Source: Flavobacterium litorale (GTDB taxonomy: Bacteria; Bacteroidota; Bacteroidia; Flavobacteriales; Flavobacteriaceae). Taken from it: a stretch of DNA of 64,000 nt. Under the pieces are notes generated by a model. The model searched no databases, was not told where the DNA came from, and saw only the letters and a program-made list of their open reading frames with translations. Each line of letters starts with the position of its first letter. Positions within the stretch are counted from its first letter, which is position 1. Below are positions 51,181-60,826 of the stretch, in pieces. Position numbers and translations under genes: made by a program. The stretch covers positions 711,501-775,500 of the forward strand of contig NZ_CP080429.1 in the NCBI RefSeq assembly GCF_019613795.1, given 5' to 3'.

Positions 51181-53964
51181 ATGATTGCAATAAACAGTTT
51201 AAACGAAAGCCGATTTACCTTAAATGGTATTCAGTACTTTAAAAATTACGTTACCAAAGTAGCCGGCGATAGCCTTACCATTTACAATACCTACAACAAC
51301 AAAGATGTATTGGTGCCTTTAACGCACTTTGACCAATTTAATATAAACGGTACCATTTACACCACAATAGAAGAGCTACAAGCAGCTATTATAAGCGTAT
51401 GTTATACCCGCACTACGTTGGACGAGGGCTCATTATACAGCCAAAACAACGTATCGCGTACCCTGTATGCAGGAAACATATTGCAACCCGAAGGAGACCC
51501 AAGTTTTGATATGTCGGTAGCCGTAGCCCAAAAACTAAACGAGGTAACGGTAACCATAACCGCTATGGAAAGTCCTGTTTTCATTAGGGCATCTCTAGTA
51601 GTACCTGGTGCCGTTGCCGCAGAATATATTTATGCCTTTGGCGGTGGTAAGGGTACTTGGGGCAATGGTGGTACACCCTTTAGCTTTTTAGACTTGCATT
51701 TAATAAATGTAAAAAACTATACTACGCAAGATGTAGAAACTAACCCCGCTGCAAATATTATAAGCCTAGATGCACTTGCTAATGGCGATTACCTTACTGC
51801 TGCCAACAGTACACAATACGATTTTAGTGATGCTGGAACGGTTAATAACGATGGTAATATCATCAGCTACTACTTTAGCTACAGTACTGACGACGTGTTG
51901 TACTTCGTGCAGTTTGTAGGGGCAGCAGGTGTTTACAACGGTACGTTCACGGCAACCGATTTAATATCAAGCACGAATAGTAATGTAACTACTGATATTG
52001 ATTTACAAACGATTACTGATAATGGGAATAGTATATCAAAAAATGGTGAATTTGAGACATTCTTTTCTCTAAACAATAGTTCAAGTAATGCGAATTTATC
52101 AATTAAAAACACAGACGATGGACTGATTAGTTTCATAAATGATGATGGTACTGGTGTGCTGTCTAACTTAACATCAGGCGGAGCACTGTTCGATAGTGGA
52201 AGTGGTACTTATACTATAATTAATTATAACGGAATAAACTTGTATGGAGATTCACAAATAGGCAAGTATGACGGAAATATAAATATCAGTGCAAATGCTA
52301 ACTCTGCAGGGTTGTCAGGAGAGCATGATTATACTTCTAATATAACCGCCCTAGACTACGTACAAAAAAAATACGTTGACGATAGTTTATTAAATACGGC
52401 TTCTGTTGTTAATCCTACTTTTACAGGTAATGTAACTATTCCTGCCGATGGCTTTACGTTGTCTGGAGGCGATGCGGGCAATTTAGTTTTTGGTAATGGT
52501 GCACAAGTTTCAGGTTCTGGGTTCGTACGGTTTTTGCCATTAGGTACAGATAACACAGCTGGAGCTACAGATACCGTTACCAATAGTACAGGTTTTTCAT
52601 CAAGTATATTTCAGTTACAAAACCAAATAACAAATTTAGATTTGCAAGCCGTATTGGAAAGCGGAAACTCTGCTACTATCAATAGTGATTTCTACGTAAC
52701 CAGTGCTAATTCTACAACTGATAGCACTACACTAACAATAACAAACAATGAATTCCTAATCGATGTAAATACCGAAAACGGAGGATCTGGATTAAACATT
52801 GGAGAAAGTTTCAGCTGGTCGGGGTCAGGGGAAATCTCTATAGCAGGGACTGGAGGGTCTATATTTTTAGGAAATGATAGCGGGTCAATAGGTGCAGGAG
52901 CAGGAGGAACCTTAAACTTCAATTCTTCTACTGGTGTTTCGATAAACGGTAATGCAGGAGGAATTGTATTAAATGGATCTACTAATGGAGTTGAAATTGA
53001 TGGTGGTGGTGGTGGAGTAAATATAGACTCACCTAATGGGTGGTCTATAAATGGTGGAGATAACGGTAGTATTACTGCTAATGCAGGAAGTGGTGTAAAT
53101 ATAAATGCTGGGACAGGAGGAATTTTACTAGCAGGAAATAACGATGGTGTCACAGTAAATGGTAATGGTCTTACTGTAAATGGTATTTTAACATCTACAG
53201 GAGTTTTGCAAATAGATAATATGCAGCCTAGCAATGGTGCAGGTGATTTTTTCAGTTTTAGTAACGGACCAGGAAGTAGCTGGAATATGAATTCTGCTGG
53301 AGCATTTTCGTTTGTTGCACAAGAAGATATGATCATTACTACCAACACAGTACAATTTAATTCTAGTATAGATGTGACAGGGCAAACAAATTTTTCAAAT
53401 ATCCCTACAACAATTACAGGTTTTCCTACCTTGGATGAAGAATTAACAAATAAAATATACGTAGACACCCTATTAACAGCAACAACCACACAGCTCCTTT
53501 TAAACGATGTTACAGATAGCACCACACTAACGGGCACTACTGATGAAACAGTATTAAAATCATTTTTAATAGCGGGAGGTACAATTAATACAGGGGTGTT
53601 TTCTTTCGCTACAATGTTCGAAAAAGCAGGAATTACAGGCGATGCCTACCACAGGGTATACATAAACACAACCAACAGCTTAACAGGCGCTACTAGAATT
53701 GCAAGCTTAAACTCAGTAACTAATGCCAGACGATTTACTGATTTCAGAAGAGATTTTATAATAAAGTCAGGAGGAATTCTATTCGGTCATTCAGCTACTA
53801 ACTCCAATACTAACGGTGAAACAGAGAGTACCTCTGAACCATTAAGTACAAGTATAGACACTACCAACGATATTTATATTATATTTTCAGGAGTATTGCA
53901 AGACACTTCAGATAGCTTAACGCAAAAATCATTAAAAATAACTTTTGAAAAAGCTATAACATAA
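51181..53964 (+). CDS. Long tail fibre protein
   Basis: A 927-residue protein. The N-terminal ~260 residues are a folded, phage-like codon region. The middle and C-terminal parts are rich in Gly, Asn, Ser and Thr. Repeated short beta strands (residues about 535-685; GGSGLNI, GVSINGNAGG, GVEIDGGGGG, GVNINAG) suggest a beta-helix, and YVQKKYVDDSL / KIYVDTLL motifs are typical of fibres. Codon use becomes more A/T-rich from about 51.96 kb, suggesting a swapped host-range module. Confidence 0.78.
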   Translation: MIAINSLNESRFTLNGIQYFKNYVTKVAGDSLTIYNTYNNKDVLVPLTHFDQFNINGTIYTTIEELQAAIISVCYTRTTLDEGSLYSQNNVSRTLYAGNILQPEGDPSFDMSVAVAQKLNEVTVTITAMESPVFIRASLVVPGAVAAEYIYAFGGGKGTWGNGGTPFSFLDLHLINVKNYTTQDVETNPAANIISLDALANGDYLTAANSTQYDFSDAGTVNNDGNIISYYFSYSTDDVLYFVQFVGAAGVYNGTFTATDLISSTNSNVTTDIDLQTITDNGNSISKNGEFETFFSLNNSSSNANLSIKNTDDGLISFINDDGTGVLSNLTSGGALFDSGSGTYTIINYNGINLYGDSQIGKYDGNINISANANSAGLSGEHDYTSNITALDYVQKKYVDDSLLNTASVVNPTFTGNVTIPADGFTLSGGDAGNLVFGNGAQVSGSGFVRFLPLGTDNTAGATDTVTNSTGFSSSIFQLQNQITNLDLQAVLESGNSATINSDFYVTSANSTTDSTTLTITNNEFLIDVNTENGGSGLNIGESFSWSGSGEISIAGTGGSIFLGNDSGSIGAGAGGTLNFNSSTGVSINGNAGGIVLNGSTNGVEIDGGGGGVNIDSPNGWSINGGDNGSITANAGSGVNINAGTGGILLAGNNDGVTVNGNGLTVNGILTSTGVLQIDNMQPSNGAGDFFSFSNGPGSSWNMNSAGAFSFVAQEDMIITTNTVQFNSSIDVTGQTNFSNIPTTITGFPTLDEELTNKIYVDTLLTATTTQLLLNDVTDSTTLTGTTDETVLKSFLIAGGTINTGVFSFATMFEKAGITGDAYHRVYINTTNSLTGATRIASLNSVTNARRFTDFRRDFIIKSGGILFGHSATNSNTNGETESTSEPLSTSIDTTNDIYIIFSGVLQDTSDSLTQKSLKITFEKAIT

Positions 53965-54035
53965 TAAACCACACAACTAAAAAAGCGTAAAAGCAGTAAA
54001 ATTACTACCACGATTTCTGAAAATAATAATGTAGC

Positions 54036-54407
54036 ATGAATCTAATCGAGAAAATAATAACCAACTTACTAGGGGCACACACATTCGATTTTTACATTGT
54101 TTATTTCCTGTTTGTAGTTATAGGGGTATTTTTAAGCCTATCGGTAGCCGTATTATTTCGGAATAAAAACAGCGTAAATACCCCATATAAGTTTAGCAGT
54201 AAATTCCTTTGGAAAGACAACAAGCACCGCGTAATCGCATCCGTTTTAACCGTTTTCCTATCCGTACGTTTTGCGCCCGAACTATACAAGGGAGAGGCTA
54301 CCTATTTTACAGGATTTCTACTGGGCGGATGTTTAGACCAAGCCATTTATTGGCTAGGGCAAATACAACGCCGTGGACGAGAAAGGTTTAAACCCGATGA
54401 TAGATAA
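54036..54407 (+). CDS. Holin-like membrane protein
   Basis: A 123-residue protein with a strong TM helix near 20-42 (FYIVYFLFVVIGVFLSLSVA) and weaker hydrophobic stretches later (VIASVLTVFLSV, YFTGFLLGGCL). The last residues are basic. Being first in the lysis cassette, it is a holin candidate. Confidence 0.6.
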   Translation: MNLIEKIITNLLGAHTFDFYIVYFLFVVIGVFLSLSVAVLFRNKNSVNTPYKFSSKFLWKDNKHRVIASVLTVFLSVRFAPELYKGEATYFTGFLLGGCLDQAIYWLGQIQRRGRERFKPDDR

Positions 54408-55170
54408 CATTATCGATAGCGGTATTGGTGTAATAGCAGGGGTTATTTTAGCTTATATTACCATACGATTTGAACGCTATTACAAAAAGAAAGACAACCG
54501 AAAGCCCAAAAAAATAGCCGAAAAGCTAAAACAATTATTAGAACTACAAACAAATAAGGAAAAGGAAGAACAACAACGAAACGAGAGCAACAACATACAA
54601 GTTTCCAAACAATATTTAGAAGTAGATATTATTCTTAATACAGCAAAACAGCACAGCCATATCGATCGCTTTCTTATATTTACTACACACAATGGCGCGG
54701 GCGAACCCAGCCACATAAAACCATACAAAGTATCTGTATTACAAGGCGAAACACACCGCCCCGACAAGCTACACTTTTATGATGCGTTAAAAGTAGACTA
54801 CAGTTATACCGAAATGCTCGTAGCTATAATAACCAATAAAAATAAACCGTTACAATACAAAGTAGATGAAATGCCCGCTTGTATGCTAAAACGTATTTAC
54901 ATGACCGAAGGAATAAAATACAGCGAAATACACTTTTTAGCCTCTACTCCAACAGGCGTAATTTACTGCTCACTATCTACATTAGTAGATAACGTTTATT
55001 TTGACGATCCTACCGATAGGCATATAATAGAAATGCACATAAATGAGCTACGGAAGCACTACCAAAACGAAACACTACGTTTACAACGCGACCGCATTAA
55101 AATGCAAACCAATACTAAAGAATTAATACAGTTACAGAAAGAAATTACCGAACTCCAACAAAAACAATAA
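54397..55170 (+). CDS. Membrane-anchored hypothetical protein of the lysis cassette
   Basis: A 257-residue protein: an N-terminal TM helix (GIGVIAGVILAYITI), a charged region, a middle domain that may be GAF-like (IDRFLIFTTHNGAGEPSHIK), and a C-terminal coiled coil. I start at the ATG at 54397, overlapping the holin-like gene by 11 bases; an upstream ATG at 54373 is also open. Its role is unknown. Confidence 0.5.
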   Translation: MIDNIIDSGIGVIAGVILAYITIRFERYYKKKDNRKPKKIAEKLKQLLELQTNKEKEEQQRNESNNIQVSKQYLEVDIILNTAKQHSHIDRFLIFTTHNGAGEPSHIKPYKVSVLQGETHRPDKLHFYDALKVDYSYTEMLVAIITNKNKPLQYKVDEMPACMLKRIYMTEGIKYSEIHFLASTPTGVIYCSLSTLVDNVYFDDPTDRHIIEMHINELRKHYQNETLRLQRDRIKMQTNTKELIQLQKEITELQQKQ

Positions 55171-55172
55171 CT

Positions 55173-55709
55173 ATGGTTGCCGACAAAATAACACTAGAAA
55201 GAATTAAAGTATTACACCCCAGTATACGGAAAGAAGTACACGATGCCTACCTATACGTTAACAACAAACTACTAGGCAAAGGCGTACGTTTACGATTTGC
55301 CCATACACTACGAACAATAGCCGAGCAAGATGCCCTGTATGCACAAGGACGCACCACAAAAGGACCAAAAGTAACCAATGCCAAAGGGGGACAAAGCATA
55401 CACAACTACGGGTTAGCTATAGATATTGTTTTGTTGTTAGATAAAGATGGTAACGGAACGTTTGAGAGTGCCTCTTGGGATACTAAAGCAGATTACGACC
55501 GTGATTTAACCCCCGATTGGATGGAAGTTATTAACCACTTTAAAGCCATTGGTTGGGAATGGGGTGGCGACTGGAAACGTTTTAAAGATTACCCCCACAT
55601 CGAAAAAACATTTGGCAACAACTGGAGAACATTAAAAGCAAAAATAGATAACCAAGACTTTTTTACCGAGACCATTAAGAGCAAGATTTACAAGTGGGCA
55701 AATGTATGA
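55173..55709 (+). CDS. M15-family endolysin (peptidoglycan endopeptidase)
   Basis: A 178-residue VanY/M15-type zinc peptidase, probably cleaving the stem peptide to release phage. Zinc ligands His77 and Asp84 (SIHNYGLAID) and His142 (YPHIEK) are all seen. No signal peptide, so it would need the holin. It overlaps the next gene by 4 bases. Confidence 0.88.
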   Translation: MVADKITLERIKVLHPSIRKEVHDAYLYVNNKLLGKGVRLRFAHTLRTIAEQDALYAQGRTTKGPKVTNAKGGQSIHNYGLAIDIVLLLDKDGNGTFESASWDTKADYDRDLTPDWMEVINHFKAIGWEWGGDWKRFKDYPHIEKTFGNNWRTLKAKIDNQDFFTETIKSKIYKWANV

Positions 55710-56344
55710 AACACTACCTACCGTATGCCGTAAGTATAGCATTGGCTATACTACTGCTACACCAATGCCAAAAATACAACCACAACACCACCATAGCCAA
55801 TCAAAACCAAGCCGCCTTAACCGATAGCCTAAAGCACTACCAAAACAAATTAGGCACCACAACAGCCAGTATAAAAACCCTACAAGCAACCCATAAAAAA
55901 CAATTAAGTGCATTGCTTGGTAAGGACAGGGAAATTGAGAAACTAAAACAGGAATTTGCCAACATAAAAACCGTTGTAAAGTACAAAACCGTAACACAAT
56001 TTGATACGATAAAAGTATTTTTTGAGCAACCAATTCGGGAATACGATTTTGTACGCGCAGGCAAAGTAAACCATAAGCATTACTCCTTTAGTTATAGTGC
56101 AGATAATGTTGGTTTTACTTTAGAGGATTTAACCATACCTAATAAAGTAACCATAATTACAGGCGTAAAACGCAAATGGTTTTTAGGCAAACAATACATT
56201 ACCACCGATGTTACCAACAGCAACCCCTACGTTACGGTAACCAACTTAAAAGCGGCCGAAGTACAAATACCCCAACCGTGGTATAAAAAATGGTATGTAT
56301 GGCTTGCCGCAGGTTTTGTAACAAGTACGGTTATAGCTAACTAA
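55706..56344 (+). CDS. Spanin-like protein with TM ends
   Basis: A 212-residue protein: N-terminal TM/signal anchor (LPYAVSIALAILLLHQC), long coiled coil (about 40-95), a beta-rich part, and a C-terminal hydrophobic segment. The shape recalls inner-membrane spanins or DUF6549-type phage proteins. Its stop overlaps the convergent recO stop by 8 bases, so it marks the right edge of the element. Confidence 0.55.
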   Translation: MKHYLPYAVSIALAILLLHQCQKYNHNTTIANQNQAALTDSLKHYQNKLGTTTASIKTLQATHKKQLSALLGKDREIEKLKQEFANIKTVVKYKTVTQFDTIKVFFEQPIREYDFVRAGKVNHKHYSFSYSADNVGFTLEDLTIPNKVTIITGVKRKWFLGKQYITTDVTNSNPYVTVTNLKAAEVQIPQPWYKKWYVWLAAGFVTSTVIAN

Positions 56345-57050
56345 ACACCTCGCGCAATACATCTAACGATTTTGGGCGCACAAAGCCATCTAGGTGCAAG
56401 GCGTAATAATCCATAAGTATTTTTAATAACAACTGTCGTTCCGAAACATGAAACATTTTTGCCGTATCGTCTAGCTTTAAGGGCATTAAGGTACGGAGTA
56501 AACTTGTTTCCTTTTCGGAAAGGCAGCTTATGGTTGGGTAGGCTACAAAAACCCCTTCGGACATTTCGAAAAAAGCACCACCACTATTGTTACTCTCGGG
56601 ATAAAACCCTAAAAACTTTGTAATTTCTAGTAATACTATTAAGTGGAAATTGGTTACCTCGTTGTGCGTGTCCAGCCAAAGCAAAGCCGTTTCTAAATAC
56701 TCGTATAAGTTTTGGTTTTGCTCCTCCTCTTTAATACAATGGTGCAACATCTCTGCCATAAATAGGGCTATAGCTGTTTTTACAATATTGGTATTGATAG
56801 AAAAATAAGGGTGTGCCAAGCGTACCTCTTTAAAATACTCTAGCCGACCATTGTTTTTATGCGTTGCCTCTATTTCGAGGATGTTTAACGGGCGAAAGTA
56901 AACCGTTTTTTGGGTGCTTTTACGCGATGAAAAGGCATCGCGCACGTAGTACGATTTTAATCCGTCGGATGCCGTAAAGCATTTTACAATCAGGCTTTTT
57001 TCCTGATAGCGTAACGAACTAATAACAATAGCTTTTGTTTTTACAAGCAC
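56337..57050 (-). CDS. recO: DNA repair protein RecO
   Basis: A 237-residue protein with the typical N-terminal OB-fold (KTKAIVISSLRYQEKSLIVK) and a mainly helical C-terminal domain ending PKSLDVLREVFS. RecO helps load RecA on single-stranded DNA in the RecFOR pathway. It ends at the right prophage boundary and looks complete, so the element left the gene whole. porZ lies 18 bases upstream. Confidence 0.92.
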   Translation of the reverse strand: MLVKTKAIVISSLRYQEKSLIVKCFTASDGLKSYYVRDAFSSRKSTQKTVYFRPLNILEIEATHKNNGRLEYFKEVRLAHPYFSINTNIVKTAIALFMAEMLHHCIKEEEQNQNLYEYLETALLWLDTHNEVTNFHLIVLLEITKFLGFYPESNNSGGAFFEMSEGVFVAYPTISCLSEKETSLLRTLMPLKLDDTAKMFHVSERQLLLKILMDYYALHLDGFVRPKSLDVLREVFS

Positions 57051-57068
57051 TCGTGGTAAAGTATAGGG

Positions 57069-59336
57069 TTATCGTACAATCATTACTTTTTTAACCTTAG
57101 TTTCGGTAGCATCTTCCGAGGCAATAAAAATCATATACACGCCCGAGGCTACTTTGTATTTACCAAAAGCGGTGGTATCCCAAAGTACGGTACCCCCTTC
57201 GGATGTAGTTTCGTGTACAAGGTTGCCCTCAATATCGGTAATTTTAATATTGGCGTTATCAATAAGCCCGCTTATTTTTACCTCGCCTTCAAAACCAGGG
57301 CGTACAGGGTTAGGGTATACAAAAACGTTACTCAAATCGTCCTCTGCAGCTGTAGCTGTACCTTTGTAGGCAACCATACCCCTATCGGTAGCAAAAAACA
57401 CATCGCCCGTTTCAGGGTCAATAGCCATATCGTTTATGGTGTTGCTGGGTAGCGGTGAATTTTGCTTGGTAAAGTGGAAAATGGTATTTTGCCCATCGGG
57501 CGATACTAAAAATGCCCCTGCACTACCAGTAGCTATCCATTTGTTGTTAGAGCCATCTATTTCAATATCGGTTATATCTTGTTCAAACAGTAGCTCTTGT
57601 GCCAAGCCATCTTCCTCTATAATAATGGCATTTGTAGTTAATACATCTTCGGTTAAAAAACGGTCGATACCCGACAGTACGCGCAACCCTGCCGATGTTC
57701 CTATCCAAAGCCTATTGCTATTATCTATAGCTACCGCCTTTACGTAAATGTTTGGTAAATTTCCAAAATCGTCATCGCCAATTACAATAAATTTATTGCC
57801 TTGGGTTTCGTTAAAGGCAATAAGCCCCGAGTTTATAGAGGGTATCCATTTTGTGCCATTCCTGTCAATTATCATTTTTTGGTATTTGTTGGATATGGGG
57901 TCGTCCACTTCATCTACAAAACTATACGATGTCCAGTTGCCATTACGAAACACACGTAAGGGCGATTCTGTTAAATCATTTGTCATCCACAGTCCACCAT
58001 TAGCATCGTAGGCTAAACTATTTACACGCAGGTTATCAAAACCTGCTACGGCTTGCTGGTTTTGTAGCGGGCTATTGCTTTCGTCGTATAATTCTATGGG
58101 TACATCATCCTGTAGTTCTAACAATCCTTTATCGTACGATGCTACAAATACTTTACTCTCGTCGTTAGGGTTTACGGCTACATCGGTAAGCGATAAGGCT
58201 CCCAATACATCCTCAAAGGGTATGTTAAACCAACCCTCGTTGGTAAATTTACTAATACCTTTTTGTGAGAAATCGGGGATAAACTGAAAATCGTACCCAC
58301 CAAATACTGCCCATAGGGCATTACGTGTTTTTTCGATAGAAAAAATGCTGCTACGCAACGGACCGTTGGGCGTAATGTTTTCGCGTATGGAAATGTTTTC
58401 GATGAAACTTTCTATTACACCGTTTTCTTGCGTGCCAATAAATATTCTGCCCGATACTACGGTGGCACAGGTAAATACAACATCTTCGCCAGGTAGGTTG
58501 TTTAGCTGGAGTACTTGTGTAAAATCTTCATCGAAAACGGTAATACGGCTGGCGGTTGTTACTACTAGGTAACCGTTGGCTGCCCTAAAATCTACTGCGG
58601 TTGCTCCTGTAAAGGTAAACGGAAAGGGGCTACCGCCTATTAGCCTAAATACGTTACCCGCAGTATCTGCCCCAAAAAGGGTGTTGCCAAAGGTAGCTAT
58701 GCCCGACCATGCTCCGCCAAACTCCTGTGTCCATTGGCTAAAATCGTTTAGGTTGGGGTTGGCAAGCAGTCCTTTACGAATACCGTTGGATGCTGTGGCA
58801 GCATACAGGTAACCGTTTAGTACGGAGGCTTGTATTACGGCTATTTCGGCTCCGTTGGAACCCAAAAAATAGGTGTCCCCAAATTCTAGGCTGGCAATAT
58901 CAAAAACGGCAATACCAAAATCGCACGATATGTAGGCTTTGCCTTCGTGTTCGTAAATGTGGTTAATGCGTTTTTTGCTGGGTTGTACTATGGCTTCTTC
59001 TACTATATCTATTTTATTTACAATGGAGTTATCGGCATTTACAATTATTAGCAAGCCGTTATCGCTACCAACTAGGGTACGGTTAAACTCGGCACTATAG
59101 TGTATGGCGGTTATGGTTTCGGGCTTTAAGCCATCTACGGATGTTATGGTACGGAGCTCGTTGGTAATAACGCTTTTGGAGAACATGGCACTCTCGGCAG
59201 CGGCATACATTCTGCCGCTAGACTGCGTCATGTCCTGCACACTGGTATAGGAAAAATGCCCTACCCATTGTTGCGCATTTTGTGCAAAAATGGCGCAGGT
59301 AAATAGTAAAAAATATAGTGGTGCTAAGCGTTTCAT
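57069..59336 (-). CDS. porZ: Type IX secretion system protein PorZ
   Basis: A 755-residue secreted protein: signal peptide (1-18), two beta-propeller domains of repeated strands (features GLLIIVNADN, RLWIGTSAGLRVLSG, NKWIATGSAGAFLV), and a C-terminal beta domain like a T9SS sorting domain (VYPNPVRPGFEGEVKISG ... KVKKVMIVR). PorZ is part of the attachment complex that anchors T9SS cargo at the cell surface. I start at the ATG at 59336, which opens directly on the signal peptide. Confidence 0.87.
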   Translation of the reverse strand: MKRLAPLYFLLFTCAIFAQNAQQWVGHFSYTSVQDMTQSSGRMYAAAESAMFSKSVITNELRTITSVDGLKPETITAIHYSAEFNRTLVGSDNGLLIIVNADNSIVNKIDIVEEAIVQPSKKRINHIYEHEGKAYISCDFGIAVFDIASLEFGDTYFLGSNGAEIAVIQASVLNGYLYAATASNGIRKGLLANPNLNDFSQWTQEFGGAWSGIATFGNTLFGADTAGNVFRLIGGSPFPFTFTGATAVDFRAANGYLVVTTASRITVFDEDFTQVLQLNNLPGEDVVFTCATVVSGRIFIGTQENGVIESFIENISIRENITPNGPLRSSIFSIEKTRNALWAVFGGYDFQFIPDFSQKGISKFTNEGWFNIPFEDVLGALSLTDVAVNPNDESKVFVASYDKGLLELQDDVPIELYDESNSPLQNQQAVAGFDNLRVNSLAYDANGGLWMTNDLTESPLRVFRNGNWTSYSFVDEVDDPISNKYQKMIIDRNGTKWIPSINSGLIAFNETQGNKFIVIGDDDFGNLPNIYVKAVAIDNSNRLWIGTSAGLRVLSGIDRFLTEDVLTTNAIIIEEDGLAQELLFEQDITDIEIDGSNNKWIATGSAGAFLVSPDGQNTIFHFTKQNSPLPSNTINDMAIDPETGDVFFATDRGMVAYKGTATAAEDDLSNVFVYPNPVRPGFEGEVKISGLIDNANIKITDIEGNLVHETTSEGGTVLWDTTAFGKYKVASGVYMIFIASEDATETKVKKVMIVR

Positions 59337-59402
59337 TAATATAGTATTTAATGGCAAATATAAGCTAAAACGAATTTATTATGGTTTTTGTATAACGGGT
59401 AT

Positions 59403-59436
59403 AAAAAAAGCTGCCTAGTGTGTAGGCAGCTTTTTT
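59403..59436. terminator. Bidirectional intrinsic terminator downstream of gdhA
   Basis: A-run, AGCTGCCTA / TAGGCAGCT stem with a short loop, T-run. It separates gdhA from porZ. Confidence 0.9.
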
Positions 59437-59460
59437 ACGTTATGGTAAAAGGGGTAGGTT

Positions 59461-60804
59461 TTATACTACACCTTGTGCTAACATGGCTTCGGCTACTTTT
59501 ACAAAGCCTGCAATGTTTGCTCCTTTTACGTAATCGATATGTCCGTCGGCTTCTTTACCGTGCTTAATACAAGCTTCGTGAATATCGTTCATTATCTCTT
59601 TTAATTTCCCATCTACTTCCTCTCTTGTCCAGTTAAGGCGTAGTGAGTTTTGCGACATTTCTAGTCCTGATGTTGCTACACCTCCTGCATTGGATGCTTT
59701 ACCAGGTGCAAAAAGTAATTTTGCATTATGGAAAGCTGTTACTGCTTCGGGTGTACAGGGCATATTTGCACCTTCGGCAACAGCCATACAACCGTTATTA
59801 ATAAGCATTTTAGCTTCGTCGCCATTTATTTCGTTTTGTGTAGCACATGGTAGGGCAACATCACATTTTACTTCCCATGGCTGTCCGCCATCTACGTACT
59901 TCGCATCTGGGTATTTGTCTAGGTATTCTTTAATTCTACCTCTACGCTCGTTTTTAATTTCCATTACGTAGGCTAGTTTATCAGCATCAATACCAGCTTC
60001 GTCATAAATGTATCCCGATGAATCGGATAGTGTAACTACTTTACCGCCTAATTGGATTACTTTTTCGGTTGCGTATTGTGCTACGTTACCTGAACCTGAT
60101 ATTACTACAGTTTTACCTTTAAACGAGGTGTCTTTTGTGCTTAGCATGCTTTGTGCAAAGTACACACAGCCGTAACCTGTAGCTTCGGGGCGTATTAACG
60201 ATCCTCCGTAGCTCATGCCTTTACCTGTAAGTACACCTGTAAACTCGTTACGTAGCCTTTTGTACTGCCCGTACATAAAGCCTATTTCTCTACCGCCTAC
60301 ACCAATATCGCCCGCAGGTACATCGGTATTGGCACCTATGTGTTTGCTAAGCTCCGTCATGAAGCTTTGGCAGAATTTCATTATTTCGTTGTCTGATTTT
60401 CCTTTCGGGTCAAAGTCAGCACCACCTTTACCGCCACCCATAGCTAGGGTTGTAAGGCTGTTTTTAAAGGTTTGCTCGAAAGCAAGGAATTTTAAAATAC
60501 TAAGGTTTACGGATGGGTGAAAACGAAGCCCGCCTTTGTAAGGACCTATGGCCGAATTCATTTGTATTCTGTAGCCTCTGTTTACCTGAACCTCTCCGTT
60601 ATCGTCCAGCCAATTAACGCGAAACATGATAACTCTTTCTGGCTCTGCCATACGCTCCAAAAGCATTTTGTTTTGGTACCTTGGGTTATTTTCTATAAAC
60701 GGAATTACCGTTTCGGCAACCTCATGCACGGCTTGTAAAAACTCTGGCTCGTTTGGATTTCTTTTAGAAACTGCGTCCATAAAAGACTGTACACTTCCAC
60801 TCAT
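59461..60804 (-). CDS. gdhA: NADP-specific glutamate dehydrogenase
   Basis: Makes glutamate from 2-oxoglutarate and ammonia. The 447-residue length is normal for the hexameric NADP family. Seen are the substrate motif GPYKGGLRFH, catalytic Lys126 in GGGKGGADFD, the DVPAGDIGVG segment, and the Rossmann motif ISGSGNVAQY. It is a single gene with its own promoter and terminator. Confidence 0.97.
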   Translation of the reverse strand: MSGSVQSFMDAVSKRNPNEPEFLQAVHEVAETVIPFIENNPRYQNKMLLERMAEPERVIMFRVNWLDDNGEVQVNRGYRIQMNSAIGPYKGGLRFHPSVNLSILKFLAFEQTFKNSLTTLAMGGGKGGADFDPKGKSDNEIMKFCQSFMTELSKHIGANTDVPAGDIGVGGREIGFMYGQYKRLRNEFTGVLTGKGMSYGGSLIRPEATGYGCVYFAQSMLSTKDTSFKGKTVVISGSGNVAQYATEKVIQLGGKVVTLSDSSGYIYDEAGIDADKLAYVMEIKNERRGRIKEYLDKYPDAKYVDGGQPWEVKCDVALPCATQNEINGDEAKMLINNGCMAVAEGANMPCTPEAVTAFHNAKLLFAPGKASNAGGVATSGLEMSQNSLRLNWTREEVDGKLKEIMNDIHEACIKHGKEADGHIDYVKGANIAGFVKVAEAMLAQGVV

Positions 60805-60826
60805 ATTGTATAAATTTTGTGTTTAA

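Larger units (their letters stand above)
25134..56344 (+). mobile_element. Prophage (about 31 kb), possibly immobile
   Basis: A repressor, early genes, terminase subunits, tail proteins, tape measure, ClpP-like protease, capsid, portal, fibre and lysis genes lie together, almost all on the plus strand. Most minus-strand genes inside are the repressor and cargo (AbiJ-like, exported protein, hipBA). I find no integrase, transposase or replicative helicase and no convincing att repeats, so the ends are taken from the repressor stop and the last lysis gene. The head module lies downstream of the tape measure, an unusual order. Host REP-like elements and hairpin doublets sit in several late-gene gaps. 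Confidence 0.9.

Noticed and set aside
52692..53537. 281-codon minus-strand frame inside the tail fibre
   Set aside because: Its Pro/Val-rich text mirrors the Gly/Asn codons of the fibre; no gene features.
51181..53964. Diversity-generating retroelement target in the tail fibre
   Set aside because: No reverse transcriptase gene and no template repeat are seen nearby; the Gly-rich repeats are structural.
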